A stretch of 64,000 bases of DNA from Dehalococcoidia bacterium (GCA_022822855.1 JAJDYG010000040.1:1-64000), one strand, 5' to 3'. Shown: positions 1-10,896, numbered from the stretch's first letter. The notes: generated by a model not told the origin, from the sequence alone. Numbers and translations are program-made.

Positions 1-14
1 AACCTGGTTGCTCT

Positions 15-37
15 GGGCCCCGTGTCAAGCACGGGGC
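15..37. repeat. Class B dispersed palindrome, copy 1
   Basis: A perfect stem with arms CCCCGTG and CACGGGG around the loop TCAAG. The same core recurs near 36.8 kb (opposite orientation), 58.65 kb and 58.80 kb, always between genes. The flank CTGG-TTGCTCTGGG is also shared with the 36.8 kb copy, so this is a repeat family and not a chance hairpin. The remaining bases up to 137 show no gene. Confidence 0.75.
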
Positions 38-137
38 GACGATCACTTCCGGTACTGCGATTGGCGTGGGCCGTTCTGACCCGCGTCGGCTTGCCCCAAC
101 ATGGTTCGTCCCGCTGAAACAGAAGTGTGAACACGCC

Positions 138-539
138 CTAGGTCGGCGACGTTTCGCCGCGGATGAGGCGTTGTTGGCGTTTGCTGAAGCCGGCGAGGAT
201 TCGCTCGTAGGAGTCGACGATGAGTTCTTCGAGTTCGTCATCGGGGAGGTCGGATTCGAGCGTGACTGCGACCCAGTGGGACTTGTTGAGGTAGCTGGGG
301 AAGGTGACGGCTCCGTACTGCTGGTGCAGGGCGGGGACGATCGCGGGGTCAGCCTTGAGCGAGATCGCGTGGGGCTTGCCCTCGGTGGTGCCTCCGCCGA
401 CGAAGCAGAAGATCTTGCCGCCCTTGCCGTCGGCGTTTCGGTTGCCGAGCTTGTAGACGAGGTCGTCCTCGCCCCAAGGCGAGTCGGGCCAGGAACCGGG
501 CAGCGATTCGCAGAGGTCGGCGACGTCGTCGCGATTCAT
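138..539 (-). CDS. MmcQ/YjbR-family protein
   Basis: A 133-residue protein with the layout of the MmcQ/YjbR (CyaY-like fold) family: a short N-terminal helix, the SPWGEDDLVYKLG strand-turn near residues 20-32, a SLKADP turn near 59 and the SHWVAVTL stretch near 87-94. Length is typical. The family is often called DNA-binding, but its cellular role is not established. The start overlaps the stop of the upstream phosphotriesterase gene by 4 bases, so the two are very likely co-translated. Family assignment is firm; function is open. Confidence 0.85.
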   Translation of the reverse strand: MNRDDVADLCESLPGSWPDSPWGEDDLVYKLGNRNADGKGGKIFCFVGGGTTEGKPHAISLKADPAIVPALHQQYGAVTFPSYLNKSHWVAVTLESDLPDDELEELIVDSYERILAGFSKRQQRLIRGETSPT

Positions 540-1471
540 GCTGACTCTCCGCTGAGGAATTCGCGCGGGACGGAGACCATCATTTCGTCGATGGTCTCCT
601 GCGGGACGCCGTCGGCCAGCAGCGCGGGGATGGCGGTGGTGGTGAGGAAGAGGTAGCGCGTGGGGTAGTCGCGCGGTGAGCCGGGGAAGGCGGCGTAGTC
701 GTGGCCGAGCATCAGCTTGTGCGACCAGCCGCGATTGATCAGTTCCTTGACCGTGGCGTTGCGGGCGACCCAGTTGGGTCGCTCTGCGCCGTCCTCCGGG
801 CCGGGATAGCGATCCATCGAGATGTAGACGCCGGTGTTGAGCAGGTCCTCGATGTAGTCGGCGTTGACCGTGTCGGCGGTGTGGCCGATGCAGATCCGAT
901 CCATCGGCGCGTCTTCCTCCTGGAAGATCTCGGCTTGTCGCCGACCGACTTCGAGCGGCGCCCAGTGGTGGGTGGAGATCGGCGTGCCGGTGCGCTTGGC
1001 GGTTCGGGCGGCGGCGCGGAGGATGAGTTCGCCCTGGGGCGTGACGCCTTCGGCATCGTTGGCGACCTTGATCACACCGGCCTTGATGCCGGTGTCGGCG
1101 ATGCCGACTTCGATTTCGCGGACGAAGATGTCGGCGATTTGGTCGGGGTCCATGGCCCAGAACCAGCGCGGCACATCGCGCCAGATGCCGGTCGCGCAGA
1201 TCACGTTGACGCCGGATGCCTCGGAAGCGGCGCGCATGGCCTCAACGTCGCGGTTGAGGTCGGGCGTCGAGAGTTCGATCAGGGAGTCGACTCCGCCTTG
1301 CTTGGCCTCGGTCAGTTCCTCTTTGGCGCGCTCAAGGACGGCCTCTTTATCGATCAGCCAGGGATAGTGATGGGTGATCACGCTGGGCGTGATCGCGACG
1401 TGCTCGTGGGAGAGGGTGAAGCCGAGGTCGGCGGCGTCGATGGGTCCGAGGACGGTCTCAATCTGGGTCAT
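536..1471 (-). CDS. Phosphotriesterase-family metal-dependent hydrolase
   Basis: A 311-residue TIM-barrel amidohydrolase of the phosphotriesterase (PTE/PHP) family. Metal ligands are visible: HEH at residues 22-24, a candidate carboxylated lysine in GVIKVA at 135, His168, His197 in IGHTAD and Asp258 in GHDY. The full set suggests an active binuclear metallohydrolase. Family members act as lactonases, phosphotriesterases or esterases, and the substrate cannot be told from sequence. It is followed with a 4-base overlap by the YjbR-like gene and lies just downstream of rho on the same strand (16-base gap). Confidence 0.9.
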   Translation of the reverse strand: MTQIETVLGPIDAADLGFTLSHEHVAITPSVITHHYPWLIDKEAVLERAKEELTEAKQGGVDSLIELSTPDLNRDVEAMRAASEASGVNVICATGIWRDVPRWFWAMDPDQIADIFVREIEVGIADTGIKAGVIKVANDAEGVTPQGELILRAAARTAKRTGTPISTHHWAPLEVGRRQAEIFQEEDAPMDRICIGHTADTVNADYIEDLLNTGVYISMDRYPGPEDGAERPNWVARNATVKELINRGWSHKLMLGHDYAAFPGSPRDYPTRYLFLTTTAIPALLADGVPQETIDEMMVSVPREFLSGESA

Positions 1472-1487
1472 GGCAGTCCCTCGATGT

Positions 1488-2765
1488 CTACGCCTCGGCG
1501 GCGGTGAGGTTTTCGAGGAACTCGGTATTGGACTTGGTCCTGGCGAGACGGTCGAGGAGACGCTCGGTTGGTTCGGTGGCGCTGCCTCCGGAGCCGGCGA
1601 GGACGGACATCATCCGCCTGAGCAGCCAGACCCGCTGCAGCTCCTCGCCGGAGAGGAGGAGTTCTTCTCGACGGGTGGAGGACGCGGCGATATCGATCGA
1701 GGGGTAGATGCGGCGTTCGGCCAGCTTGCGGTCGAGCCGGACTTCCCAGTTGCCGGTGCCCTTGAACTCTTCGAAAACGACGTCATCGAGGCGGGAACCG
1801 GTGTCGACGAGGCAGGTGGCGATGATCGTGAGCGAGCCGCCTTCCTCGGCCTTGCGGGCCGAGCCGAAGAAGCGCTTGGGCGGGTAGAGGGCAACCGGGT
1901 CGATGCCGCCGGAGAGGGTTCGGCCGGTAGAGGGCATCTCGAGGTTGTAGGCGCGGGTCAGGCGGGTGATCGAGTCGAGCAGGATGACTACGTCGCGGCC
2001 CATCTCCATGAGACGCTTGGCTCGTTCGAGTCCAAGTTCGGCGACACGAGTGTGCTCCTCGACCGGCTCGTCGAAGGTCGAGGCGATGACCTCGCCGCGC
2101 ACCGAACGCTTCATCTCGGTGACTTCCTCGGGGCGCTCCCCGATCAGGACGACCATGAGATGGACTTCGGGATGGTTGATGGCGATGCCGTTGGCGATGG
2201 ACTGGAGCAGCATCGTCTTGCCAGCCTTGGGCGGGCTGACGATCAGTCCGCGCTGGCCGCGGCCCATCGGGGCGACGAGATCGATGACGCGGCCGGAGAG
2301 TTCGGCGGAGTCCTCGGTTTCGAGTGCGAACTTCTGGTGGGGGAAGACGGCGGTGAGGTTCTCGAAGAAGGGTCGAGAGGCCGCTTCGGCCGCGTTGACG
2401 CCGTTGACGAGGTCGACGCGAGAGAGTCCGTAGTACTTCTCACCCTGCTTGGGCGGACGGACGGAGCCGATCACGTAGTCACCGGTGCGCAGGCCGGAGC
2501 GGCGGACCAGGCTTTGCGAGACGTAGACGTCGGTGGGGGCGGGGAGCAGGGACTCGCCGCGCAGGAATCCGTAGGAGTCGTCGACGACTTCGAGCACGCC
2601 GCCAGAGAGGATGTGTCCCTCGGCCTCGGACTGCGCTTGCAGAAGCCGGAGGATGATGTCCTGTTTCTTGAGGCCGGAGATACCGGCGACGTCGAGTTCC
2701 TTGGCTTTGGCGAGCAGCTGCTCGCGGGTCAGGGTCTCCAGCTCGGGGATGTTCAGGCTCGTCAT
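1488..2765 (-). CDS. rho: Transcription termination factor Rho
   Basis: A 425-residue hexameric RNA helicase that ends transcription. Visible in order: an N-terminal Rho_N/SAP-like helical domain (about 10-45), a cold-shock-like RNA-binding domain (about 55-115, with DDSYGFLR), then the RecA-like motor with Walker A SPPKAGKT at 177-184 and Walker [11 protein letters not shown] at 259-268. Length matches standard Rho (about 420), without the long insertion found in many high-GC bacteria. The preceding 226 bases up to the aldolase gene contain no other gene. Confidence 0.97.
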   Translation of the reverse strand: MTSLNIPELETLTREQLLAKAKELDVAGISGLKKQDIILRLLQAQSEAEGHILSGGVLEVVDDSYGFLRGESLLPAPTDVYVSQSLVRRSGLRTGDYVIGSVRPPKQGEKYYGLSRVDLVNGVNAAEAASRPFFENLTAVFPHQKFALETEDSAELSGRVIDLVAPMGRGQRGLIVSPPKAGKTMLLQSIANGIAINHPEVHLMVVLIGERPEEVTEMKRSVRGEVIASTFDEPVEEHTRVAELGLERAKRLMEMGRDVVILLDSITRLTRAYNLEMPSTGRTLSGGIDPVALYPPKRFFGSARKAEEGGSLTIIATCLVDTGSRLDDVVFEEFKGTGNWEVRLDRKLAERRIYPSIDIAASSTRREELLLSGEELQRVWLLRRMMSVLAGSGGSATEPTERLLDRLARTKSNTEFLENLTAAEA

Positions 2766-2991
2766 CGGCTACCTCTGGTGTCGGCGGATCGCGTGTTCGG
2801 TACGTGATTCAGGCGTGGCTGCGGAGGGAATGGGTACAGACTCAGTCTGTGGGGAACCGGGTTCCTGCGCTCTACGACGCCAAGCTGTTCAACAGGCTCG
2901 GGGCGCTGAAACCAATCTCACGGGGACAAATCCAATCCTAGCTTCGCAATTCCCGCGTTGGCAAGCAATTCCAGACGTCAAGTTGGGAAAG

Positions 2992-3681
2992 TCACGACAC
3001 CGGTTGTGCGCGAAGCGCCGCTTCCGCCTTGTGCCAGTCGTCGAGGAAGGCCTGAATGCCCTTGTCGGTCAACGGATGCCGCTGCATCTGCTCGAGCACG
3101 GGGAAGGGAATGGTGGCGACGTGCGCGCCGACGCGCGCGGCCTCGGCGGTGTGGTCGGTGTTGCGCAACGAGGCGGCGATCACCTGGGCCGGCAGGTTGA
3201 AACGGTCGAGCAGGTTGACGGTGTCGGCGACGAGTCCGATGCCGTTTTCGCCGATGTCGTCGAGCCGTCCGACGAAGGGCGAGACGTAGGCGGCGCCGGC
3301 CCTAGCGGCGAGCAGCGCCTGGTTGAGGGAGAAGATCAAGGTGGTGTTGATCCGGATGCCTTCCTCGGAGAGCGCCTTGATCGCGGCCAGGCCCGGGCCG
3401 TCGATGGGAATCTTGACGACGACGCTGGGATGCCAGCTCGCCAGTTCGCGCGCTTCAGCGATCAGTTCCACGGTCGTGCGCGTGACGCACTCGGCGGAGA
3501 TTGGGCCGTCGACGATGTCGGCGATGCGCAGGATTCGTTCGCGGTAGCCGATGGCGTTGTCGCCCTCGTGCGCGACGGCGCGGGAATGGAGCGAAGGATT
3601 GGTCGTGACGCCATCGCAGACGCCCCAGTCGACAGCCTGTTGGATTTCGTCGAGTCGGGCGGTGTCGAGGAAAATCTTCAT
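2992..3681 (-). CDS. Transaldolase / fructose-6-phosphate aldolase family protein
   Basis: A 229-residue short transaldolase (TalC/MipB type). The N-terminus MKIFLDTA and the GVTTNPSL motif near residues 24-31 are diagnostic, and the Schiff-base lysine lies in VVVKIPI at residue 90. Such enzymes transfer or cleave dihydroxyacetone units in sugar phosphate metabolism; sequence alone does not separate true transaldolase from fructose-6-phosphate aldolase. It is slightly longer than the usual 215-220 residues. Start ATG at 3681. Confidence 0.92.
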   Translation of the reverse strand: MKIFLDTARLDEIQQAVDWGVCDGVTTNPSLHSRAVAHEGDNAIGYRERILRIADIVDGPISAECVTRTTVELIAEARELASWHPSVVVKIPIDGPGLAAIKALSEEGIRINTTLIFSLNQALLAARAGAAYVSPFVGRLDDIGENGIGLVADTVNLLDRFNLPAQVIAASLRNTDHTAEAARVGAHVATIPFPVLEQMQRHPLTDKGIQAFLDDWHKAEAALRAQPVS

Positions 3682-3761
3682 GCTCGGGTTCCTTTGTCAG
3701 CGGTCAGGGCTGGGTGTGGTGGCTGCATCTCATGGCCGCATTACGTCCTAGTCGCCGTGAG

Positions 3762-4238
3762 TTACGGCTGCAGGGTAACGAGGGCGACCTGGACGGGCAG
3801 GAGCAGCGACATGAGGACGGCGAAGACCAGCGGGCCGCGGTCGTTGAGGGCGTCGGTGAGTTCCTCGGAGATGTTGCCGGTCTTGCGCGCCTGCAGCGAG
3901 AGCAGCCGCACGCGGCGGACGCCGGCGAACATGCCGGGCACGAAGACGAAGAGCGAGAGCAGGTAGAGAATCTCGACGGCGAGCAGCCAGCCGGTTTCGA
4001 TCGGGTCAACGGCCTCGGCTCGGATACCCCAGAGCGCGCCGAGCACGCCGGTGGCGATGATGCCGGGCAGGAGCATGCGCGTGTGGGCGCGGTCGGCGGA
4101 ACGGAAGAGGACATCGCGTTCGGTGGCGTCGTCGGTCTGCCAGGCGCGGGTCAGGGCGAGGGTCAACGCGGCGACGCCGCCCGCGTAGACCAGCGCGGCG
4201 ACGGTTGTCAGGAAGCGAAAGATGTCGTCTTCACTCAT
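3762..4238 (-). CDS. Small integral membrane protein, DUF2269/CopD-like
   Basis: A 158-residue protein with four hydrophobic segments (about 8-30, 52-72, 82-102 and 132-155), predicted to sit in the cytoplasmic membrane. The overall pattern, including a His-Thr-Arg in the second helix region, resembles small DUF2269/CopD-like four-helix proteins, but no diagnostic motif is clear. It stands alone, 80 bases from the aldolase gene. Function unknown; family placement is tentative. Confidence 0.6.
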   Translation of the reverse strand: MSEDDIFRFLTTVAALVYAGGVAALTLALTRAWQTDDATERDVLFRSADRAHTRMLLPGIIATGVLGALWGIRAEAVDPIETGWLLAVEILYLLSLFVFVPGMFAGVRRVRLLSLQARKTGNISEELTDALNDRGPLVFAVLMSLLLPVQVALVTLQP

Positions 4239-4712
4239 GAGACCACCGGAGGGCCGCTGAAGCGGAAAAAGCGTCCCTGGTCGGAGAAAAAAAGGCGTCG
4301 GGCGTCGTGCGGGAATATCGGCGGGTTTCAGGTTTCAGGTGAACTTTTTTTTCTGCGGCCCTCAGAGCACGAATTCCCAGTGTTTTGCTGGAGATCGTGC
4401 GCTGAAGGCTTTCAGGTTTTTTCAGGTTTTTTCGGTTGCCTTCAGGTTCTTTCAGACGCGAGCGGCGTTCATTTTGTTCGGATTTGTTCGGACTTGTTCG
4501 GATTTGTGCAGACACGGTCGGAAACGGTGCGGTTGTGCACGGGCAGTGTCGCGGATGTGCGGTGGCGTCGTGGGTCATGGTTGTCATTGAAGTTGGTTGT
4601 CTCGTCCTCGTCGATTCCGCCGTGGGATGATGCAACGGCTTACTTCAGAGTAGCGTACTGATGTTCTGTAGTGGGGAGGCGAGTGTTGTGGTTTCAACAG
4701 CGGCCACTCGGA
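4239..4712 (-). repeat. Intergenic relic of the dispersed 58 kb HTH-gene linker element
   Basis: A long gap with T-rich runs and repeated TTCAGGT and TTGTTCGG words. Read on the minus strand from about 4480 to 4320, one frame gives RLKEPEGNRKNL, then RTISSKTLG, then AAEKKVHLKPET. This matches a relic on the plus strand near 24.1 kb (RLNEPE, HTISGKTLEF) and the linker of the HTH protein at 57.7-58.5 kb (EPENP, STISS, APEEKILPET). No convincing start or HTH part is present here. I read it as a decayed copy. A four-unit 10-base tandem repeat lies inside it at 4474-4513. Confidence 0.45.
4474..4513. repeat. 10-base tandem repeat, four units
   Basis: Three near-identical units, TTGTTCGGAT, TTGTTCGGAC and TTGTTCGGAT, are followed by a degenerate fourth, TTGTGCAGAC. 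The period is exactly 10 bases, close to one helical turn. It could be a protein-binding array or simply slippage within the relic element around it. Confidence 0.7.
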
Positions 4713-4722
4713 GACCCCCCCT

Positions 4723-6446
<1,724 letters not shown>

Positions 6447-6450
<4 letters not shown>

Positions 6451-6710
6451 TGGCTCGATGTCGCTCCTTCGGATCCACCCTGGAGGTTGACCAGCAGGTC
6501 AACCTGGTCGCCGTCGTTGAGCGGGTCGTCGGGCTGGGCCTGGACGGAGTTGATCACGACCGCAATCGCTTCCTGGTCCTGCTCGGAAAACTCCTCGGAT
6601 TCGAGGATGTGCTGGGCGGTAATGCCGTCGAACCAGTCGACCGAGAGGTTGGATTTCTTCGACTTGGAGAGCGGAACGAGGGTCATGAAGAGTTTGACGT
6701 TGATGGCCAT
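6447..6710 (-). CDS. MoaD/ThiS-like beta-grasp protein with C-terminal tail
   Basis: An 87-residue protein matching the ubiquitin-like MoaD/ThiS pattern: VKLFMTL strand, a helix region, IAVVINSV, then DPLNDGDQVDLLVNLQGG. In MoaD/ThiS the GG is the very C-terminus and is adenylated and thiocarboxylated. Here eight residues (SEGATSSQ) follow the GG at 78-79, so it would need trimming before activation or is not a sulfur carrier. It overlaps pyrG by 4 bases and is probably co-translated with it. No ThiF/MoeB or JAMM protease gene is seen in the window. Confidence 0.6.
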
Positions 6711-6793
6711 GCGGGGCTCCGTCGCTGGTTGGTTGGGAGTGTATCAATGGGATCGCTTGAGACGGCCAAACGGCTAACTGGTACTCTGAAACC

Positions 6794-7045
6794 ATGTCGC
6801 TGGTACCACTGCGGATCCGTAACATCATGGTCAGACGGATGGGACTGGCCGAGGAGCCTGTGGACGAGTTTGTCGAGGCTCTGGATGAGATGACCGAGGG
6901 AATGACGCCGAGAGCGGAAACCAATGCCGCTTTCGAACGATTGCGCTTGGAAACCCGGGCGCTGATCCTGCAAGCAACGTTCTTCATCATCATGGTGTTG
7001 CTGGCAATCGGCGGCATCATCATCGGCCTGTTGGTCGCTCAGTAG
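6794..7045 (+). CDS. Small single-pass membrane protein
   Basis: An 83-residue protein: a charged, mostly helical N-terminal part (about 1-55) followed by one strong transmembrane helix at about 58-80 rich in Ile, Leu and Gly, ending VAQ. The pattern suggests a C-terminally anchored protein with its bulk in the cytoplasm. I do not recognise a family. It is divergent from the MoaD-like gene (83 bases apart) and overlaps the 3' end of the convergent gene at 7020 by 26 bases. Confidence 0.6.
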   Translation: MSLVPLRIRNIMVRRMGLAEEPVDEFVEALDEMTEGMTPRAETNAAFERLRLETRALILQATFFIIMVLLAIGGIIIGLLVAQ

Positions 7046-7877
7046 GTGATCCGCCCACTACGTTGGCGGCCTCGGCGAGGATGTGAGCCGCTGCGCTCCG
7101 GACTCCGGGAACGTTTGGTTGGCCGCCCATTGGGTACGGGAAGAGCGTGGCATAGCGCGAGAGGGTGACCGCCATCTGCTGGGCGATGGGCGTGAGCTCG
7201 TCGTCCGGGAAGCTTGCCCAAAAGGTCGCGGCTTCTCCCCAGTTGGCCGCGAGGGTCTGGGCGTCGTGGGCGAATCGTTGGGGCTCGATCTCGATGTCGC
7301 TGTCCAGCAGTTGGGTCTGGTCGAGCAGATGCCGGCGGGCTCGGCCCACCGAAGTGGTGAATGCCCGCTTCGCGGCCTGGGCAATGCGGTCAGCAGGCGG
7401 TTCGCTGTTGCGGCGGGCGGTGATCAGAATCAGGGCCGGAGAGGCATCGAACTCGGACTCGGGCAGCCAGGGCGAGACCTGGTCGGTCATGGGGCCATCG
7501 CGCCGCCAGGCGCGCCGTTCGTCGTCGCAGCCGGTGATCAGTCCCCAGGCGGGGCCGAAGGCGGAGACGCCGACTCCGTACGCCGTGACGGGCCGGCCGG
7601 CGCGCAGTTCGCTGCGGATTCGTCGCCGGGCGCGAAAGCGCTGCAGACGGTTGGGGAGTGATTGCTCCGTGATGTGCGGCTTGATACCGAGTGCGGCGAG
7701 GCCGTTTTCAAGCAGAGCCGGGAGCTCGGCGTCCTGGGGCGGCTGGTAGCTGATGCCGGTGACGGCTCCGATCAGGTGGCTCGGCTGGGCGGCGCCGAGG
7801 GAGCTGAGCTGGCCGACCAGACAGCCGAGCAGCGGGGCCCAGTGGTACTCGTAGCGGGCGTTGACGAAGGCCTGCAC
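7020..7877 (-). CDS. Uncharacterised protein, possibly BtrH/C39-like
   Basis: A 285-residue protein starting at GTG 7877. The early GCLVGQLSSLG and the middle stretch AYGVGVSAFGPAWG followed by LITGCDDE recall the fold of BtrH-like/papain-like C39 domains, which have an N-terminal Cys and a later Gly-rich strand. No clear catalytic His was found, so this is only a suggestion. No signal peptide or membrane helix is seen. It is divergently arranged with the M16 peptidase gene (54 bases between starts), so they may share a control region. Confidence 0.55.
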   Translation of the reverse strand: MQAFVNARYEYHWAPLLGCLVGQLSSLGAAQPSHLIGAVTGISYQPPQDAELPALLENGLAALGIKPHITEQSLPNRLQRFRARRRIRSELRAGRPVTAYGVGVSAFGPAWGLITGCDDERRAWRRDGPMTDQVSPWLPESEFDASPALILITARRNSEPPADRIAQAAKRAFTTSVGRARRHLLDQTQLLDSDIEIEPQRFAHDAQTLAANWGEAATFWASFPDDELTPIAQQMAVTLSRYATLFPYPMGGQPNVPGVRSAAAHILAEAANVVGGSPTERPTGR

Positions 7878-7931
7878 TTGTTGTCGCCTGTACTCCTCGG
7901 TGCGGTGGCTTGAGGATACGAAGGCGCGGGT

Positions 7932-9281
7932 ATGCTGAGACAGCCGATGCCGAACTCAACGAATCACAAAGACCTTCAGCAGGTCGCCGTCGCGCCGACG
8001 ATTGACGAGTTGCCCAATGGGTTGCGCGTGGTGGTGACGTCGATCCCGCATTCTCAGGCGGCCGTCCTGGCCGCCTATGTCGGGGTTGGCTCTCGCGATG
8101 AGGCTCGGGACACGCTTGGGCTGTCGCACTACCTGGAGCACATGCTGTTCAAGGGCACCGAGGCGCGGCCGGAGCCGACGGCGATCTCCGCCGCGATCGA
8201 AGGCGCCGGCGGATCGCTGAATGCGTTTACGTCGCGCGAGCTGACCTGTTACTGGAACCGGGTGCCGTTCGACCGTCTCTCGTTGGCGATGGATGTGCTG
8301 GCGGATTCGGTCCGGCATTCGCTGCTGGCGGAGTCCGAGATCGAGCGTGAACGAACCGTGATCTGCTCCGAGATTCGGCGGGCGCACGACCAGCCGGGTC
8401 AGCGGGTTGGCCAGTTGCTGACCCAGGCCGCCTACGGCGAGCAGCCGCTGGGCTGGGAGATCGCCGGGGATCTGGAATCGGTCGGGTCGGTCACGCGCGA
8501 GCACCTGGCCGATCACATTGCGACCTGGTACCGGCCGTCGAACATCGTGCTCTCGGTGGCTGGGAACATCGAGCGGGAGCAAGTGCTGGAGTTCGCCGCG
8601 CGGCACTGGGGCGAAGGATGGCCTGAGGGGGCGTCGGCCGCTGCTCCAGGGAGGTCGCCCGCCGAAGCCGGCATGTCGGATGATCTGGCGCAGACTGAGG
8701 TTCGCAATCTCGAGCAATGCAACCTGGCGCTCGCGCTTCGCTCGATTCACCGCCTGGATCCCGATCGCTACGCGATGACACTTCTGAACGAGGTCCTGGG
8801 CGGCGGGATGAGTTCGCGTCTGTTCACGGAGATCCGCGAGAAGCGCGGGCTGGCCTACTCGGTCGGTTCGCACCCGACGGCCTTCGACGACGCGGGGCAC
8901 CTGGCGATCATGGCAGGCGTGACCGACGAGCATGTCCTGGAAACTGTGGACGTTGTGCTCGATGAGCTGGGCAAGTTGGTCGCTGAGCCGGTGGCGGATG
9001 AGGAACTGGAGCGTGTTCGCGAGCACGCGATTGGCTCGTTCCGACTGGGTCTCGACGCAGCGGCGAGCTGGTGTCACCGCGCTGGCGGGATGCTGCTGTC
9101 GAACGGTTTCATCGAGCCGGTTGAGGAGACGATCGCCGGGTACGAGTCGGTGACGACGGCCGACGTCCGGCGCGTGGCTCAGCGAGTCATGCGCGAGGGC
9201 AATCTGGCCGCCGCGGTCGTCGGTCCGTTTGAACAGGCCGACGAATTGCGTGAGCAGGTCGACTGCTTCAGCCCGAGCTAA
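7932..9281 (+). CDS. M16-family zinc metallopeptidase
   Basis: A 449-residue protein of the pitrilysin/processing-peptidase family (PqqL/YmxG-like). The inverted zinc motif HYLEH is at residues 66-70, and the motif ERTVICSEI downstream provides the third zinc ligand region. The second, non-catalytic half carries GGGMSSRLF and REKRGLAYSVGS, the usual substrate-gripping part. Length fits single-chain bacterial M16B enzymes that work as dimers. An alternative ATG lies five codons downstream at 7947. No signal peptide is seen. It is 23 bases upstream of the CitE-like pair and may be co-transcribed with it. Confidence 0.93.
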   Translation: MLRQPMPNSTNHKDLQQVAVAPTIDELPNGLRVVVTSIPHSQAAVLAAYVGVGSRDEARDTLGLSHYLEHMLFKGTEARPEPTAISAAIEGAGGSLNAFTSRELTCYWNRVPFDRLSLAMDVLADSVRHSLLAESEIERERTVICSEIRRAHDQPGQRVGQLLTQAAYGEQPLGWEIAGDLESVGSVTREHLADHIATWYRPSNIVLSVAGNIEREQVLEFAARHWGEGWPEGASAAAPGRSPAEAGMSDDLAQTEVRNLEQCNLALALRSIHRLDPDRYAMTLLNEVLGGGMSSRLFTEIREKRGLAYSVGSHPTAFDDAGHLAIMAGVTDEHVLETVDVVLDELGKLVAEPVADEELERVREHAIGSFRLGLDAAASWCHRAGGMLLSNGFIEPVEETIAGYESVTTADVRRVAQRVMREGNLAAAVVGPFEQADELREQVDCFSPS

Positions 9282-9304
9282 CGACGGAAACGTGGAGTTC
9301 GGCC

Positions 9305-10006
9305 ATGGATGACGTCCGCGCCTTGCTCGCTCTGCTGCCGGATGCGCCGCTGCCGGACGAGTCAGAGGTTCAACACGCCGACGCTCTGATCGTCGTGTTT
9401 CCCGAGGACGAGGGCGGGTACGAGGCCGCGGCCGAACGTGTGGCGGCGGCGATCGAGCTCGGGCCACCGGTTTACGTGGTGATTCCGCCGCTCGATTCGG
9501 GACTGGCCCGCAGATACCTGCAGTCGACGCTTCAGCCGGGCGTGTACGGCGTGGCCGTGCAAACAGCGGCGAGTGTCGATCAGCTTCGCTATCTGGAAGG
9601 CGTGCTGGAAGAGTTGGAAATCCGCGCCGGGATCCGTCCCGGGCTGACGGCGATCGCTGTCGGTTTCCATGAGCCGAGGGCGATCAACATCATGTCCGAT
9701 TGCCTCTCGGCGATGCGCGACTCCTCTGACCGGATGACCTGGATTGCCTACGACCACGTGGAGATGGCGGAGTCGTTAGGGGTCCAGCCCGACAGCGCGA
9801 CGGTCGCGTGGGCCAGCTCGCAGGTCGTGTTGACGGCGGCGGCGTTCGACCTGCCGGTCGTCTACGGATCGCCGCCGGATGCCGAACATGCCGCGTCGCT
9901 TGGATTCCGCGGCTGCGCGACCGGGGATCCGAGTGATCTCGAACACCTCAGAACGGTCTTTCCCAGACCGGAACCAACGTCAGATGAGGACGAGGAGGAA
10001 TCGTAG
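9305..10006 (+). CDS. Degenerate CitE/HpcH-like protein, probably non-catalytic
   Basis: A 233-residue protein that aligns along its length to the CitE/HpcH aldolase barrel: ADALIVVFPEDE replaces the usual LDLEDSV strand, then PPVYVVIPPLDSG, a PGVYGVAVQTAAS strand, and a late GSPPDAEHAASLGFRG segment. The acidic metal and substrate residues of CitE (DLED, the IE pair, the GGEDY box) are missing. It ends with an acidic tail (SDEDEEES). Its stop shares one base with the start of the intact CitE gene, so the two are translationally coupled and may form a hetero-oligomer. The role is inferred, not known. Confidence 0.6.
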   Translation: MDDVRALLALLPDAPLPDESEVQHADALIVVFPEDEGGYEAAAERVAAAIELGPPVYVVIPPLDSGLARRYLQSTLQPGVYGVAVQTAASVDQLRYLEGVLEELEIRAGIRPGLTAIAVGFHEPRAINIMSDCLSAMRDSSDRMTWIAYDHVEMAESLGVQPDSATVAWASSQVVLTAAAFDLPVVYGSPPDAEHAASLGFRGCATGDPSDLEHLRTVFPRPEPTSDEDEEES

Positions 10007-10896
10007 TGGCAGCCACCGTGATGCGATCGATGCTGTCGGTGCCGGGGATTCGCGAGCGATTCATTGAGAAAGCGCGAGACGCCGAGGCGGATGTGCTCTG
10101 CTTCGACCTCGAGGACTCGGTCGCCTGGGACGACAAACCGGCCGCGCGGGAGTTGCTCTGCCGCGTCCTGCCCGACTTCCCCAAGCGCGGCCGGAGCGTG
10201 TTTGTCCGCACCAACGGCTACGACACGGGGCTGATCGAGCAGGAACTCGACGCGATTGTGCAGCCCTGGCTCGACGGCGTCAGCGTGTCGAAGATCGAGA
10301 CGGCTCGCGACGTGCAGCGGATTGATGACTATCTCACGCTACTGGAACGGGCTCGCGGGTTGTCCGATGGGCAGGTCAAGATCGCTGCCTGGATTGAGAA
10401 CGCCCACGCGGTCGCCAACGCGTATGAGATCTGCGCGGCGTCGGAGCGGCTGGTCGGGATTTGCGTGGGCGGCGAGGACTATGCAGTCAGCATTGGCGTG
10501 CGGCGGACCAAGGGCGGAGCGGAGTTGGAACTTGCGCGTCGGGCGTCGGTCAATGCGGCCCATGCGGCGGGCATTGCGCCGCTCGACACGCCCTGGACCG
10601 ACATTCGCGACCCCGAGGGTTACGAGGACGAGCTGCGACGGATGAAGGAGATCGGATTCCGGGGCAAGTTCTGCATCCACCCCGATCAGCTTGGTCCGGC
10701 GAACCGGGTGTTCAGTCCTCCGGTAGACGACGTCGACTGGGCCCGCCGGGTCGTCGACGCCTATCAGGAGGGCGTCGAGCAGAATCTCGGAGCAGTGGCG
10801 CTGGACGGCCAGATGATCGACAAACCAGTGCTCGAACAGGCCGAGAACGTGCTCGCGTGGTCTGAGCAGATTGCTGCGATGGAGTCGGCGAGCTAG
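10006..10896 (+). CDS. CitE/HpcH-family (HpcH/HpaI) lyase
   Basis: A 296-residue barrel of the citrate lyase beta / malyl-CoA lyase-like family. Residues expected for Mg2+ and acyl-CoA chemistry are present: FDLEDSV near 33-39, an Arg in VFVRTNG, the glutamate in WIENA, the GGEDYA box, and KFCIHPDQ near the end. Likely reaction: C-C cleavage or hydrolysis of a hydroxyacyl-CoA; the exact substrate is unknown. The start is GTG at 10006, overlapping the stop of the degenerate paralogue. The 3' end overlaps the convergent monooxygenase gene by 4 bases. Confidence 0.9.
   Translation: MAATVMRSMLSVPGIRERFIEKARDAEADVLCFDLEDSVAWDDKPAARELLCRVLPDFPKRGRSVFVRTNGYDTGLIEQELDAIVQPWLDGVSVSKIETARDVQRIDDYLTLLERARGLSDGQVKIAAWIENAHAVANAYEICAASERLVGICVGGEDYAVSIGVRRTKGGAELELARRASVNAAHAAGIAPLDTPWTDIRDPEGYEDELRRMKEIGFRGKFCIHPDQLGPANRVFSPPVDDVDWARRVVDAYQEGVEQNLGAVALDGQMIDKPVLEQAENVLAWSEQIAAMESAS

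Noticed and set aside
4474..4513. CRISPR array
   Set aside because: Units are 10 bases with no spacers and no cas genes are present.
4231..4635. Intact 134-residue gene on the minus strand
   Set aside because: Very low complexity, no start context, and clear similarity to relic sequence; listed as a repeat instead.
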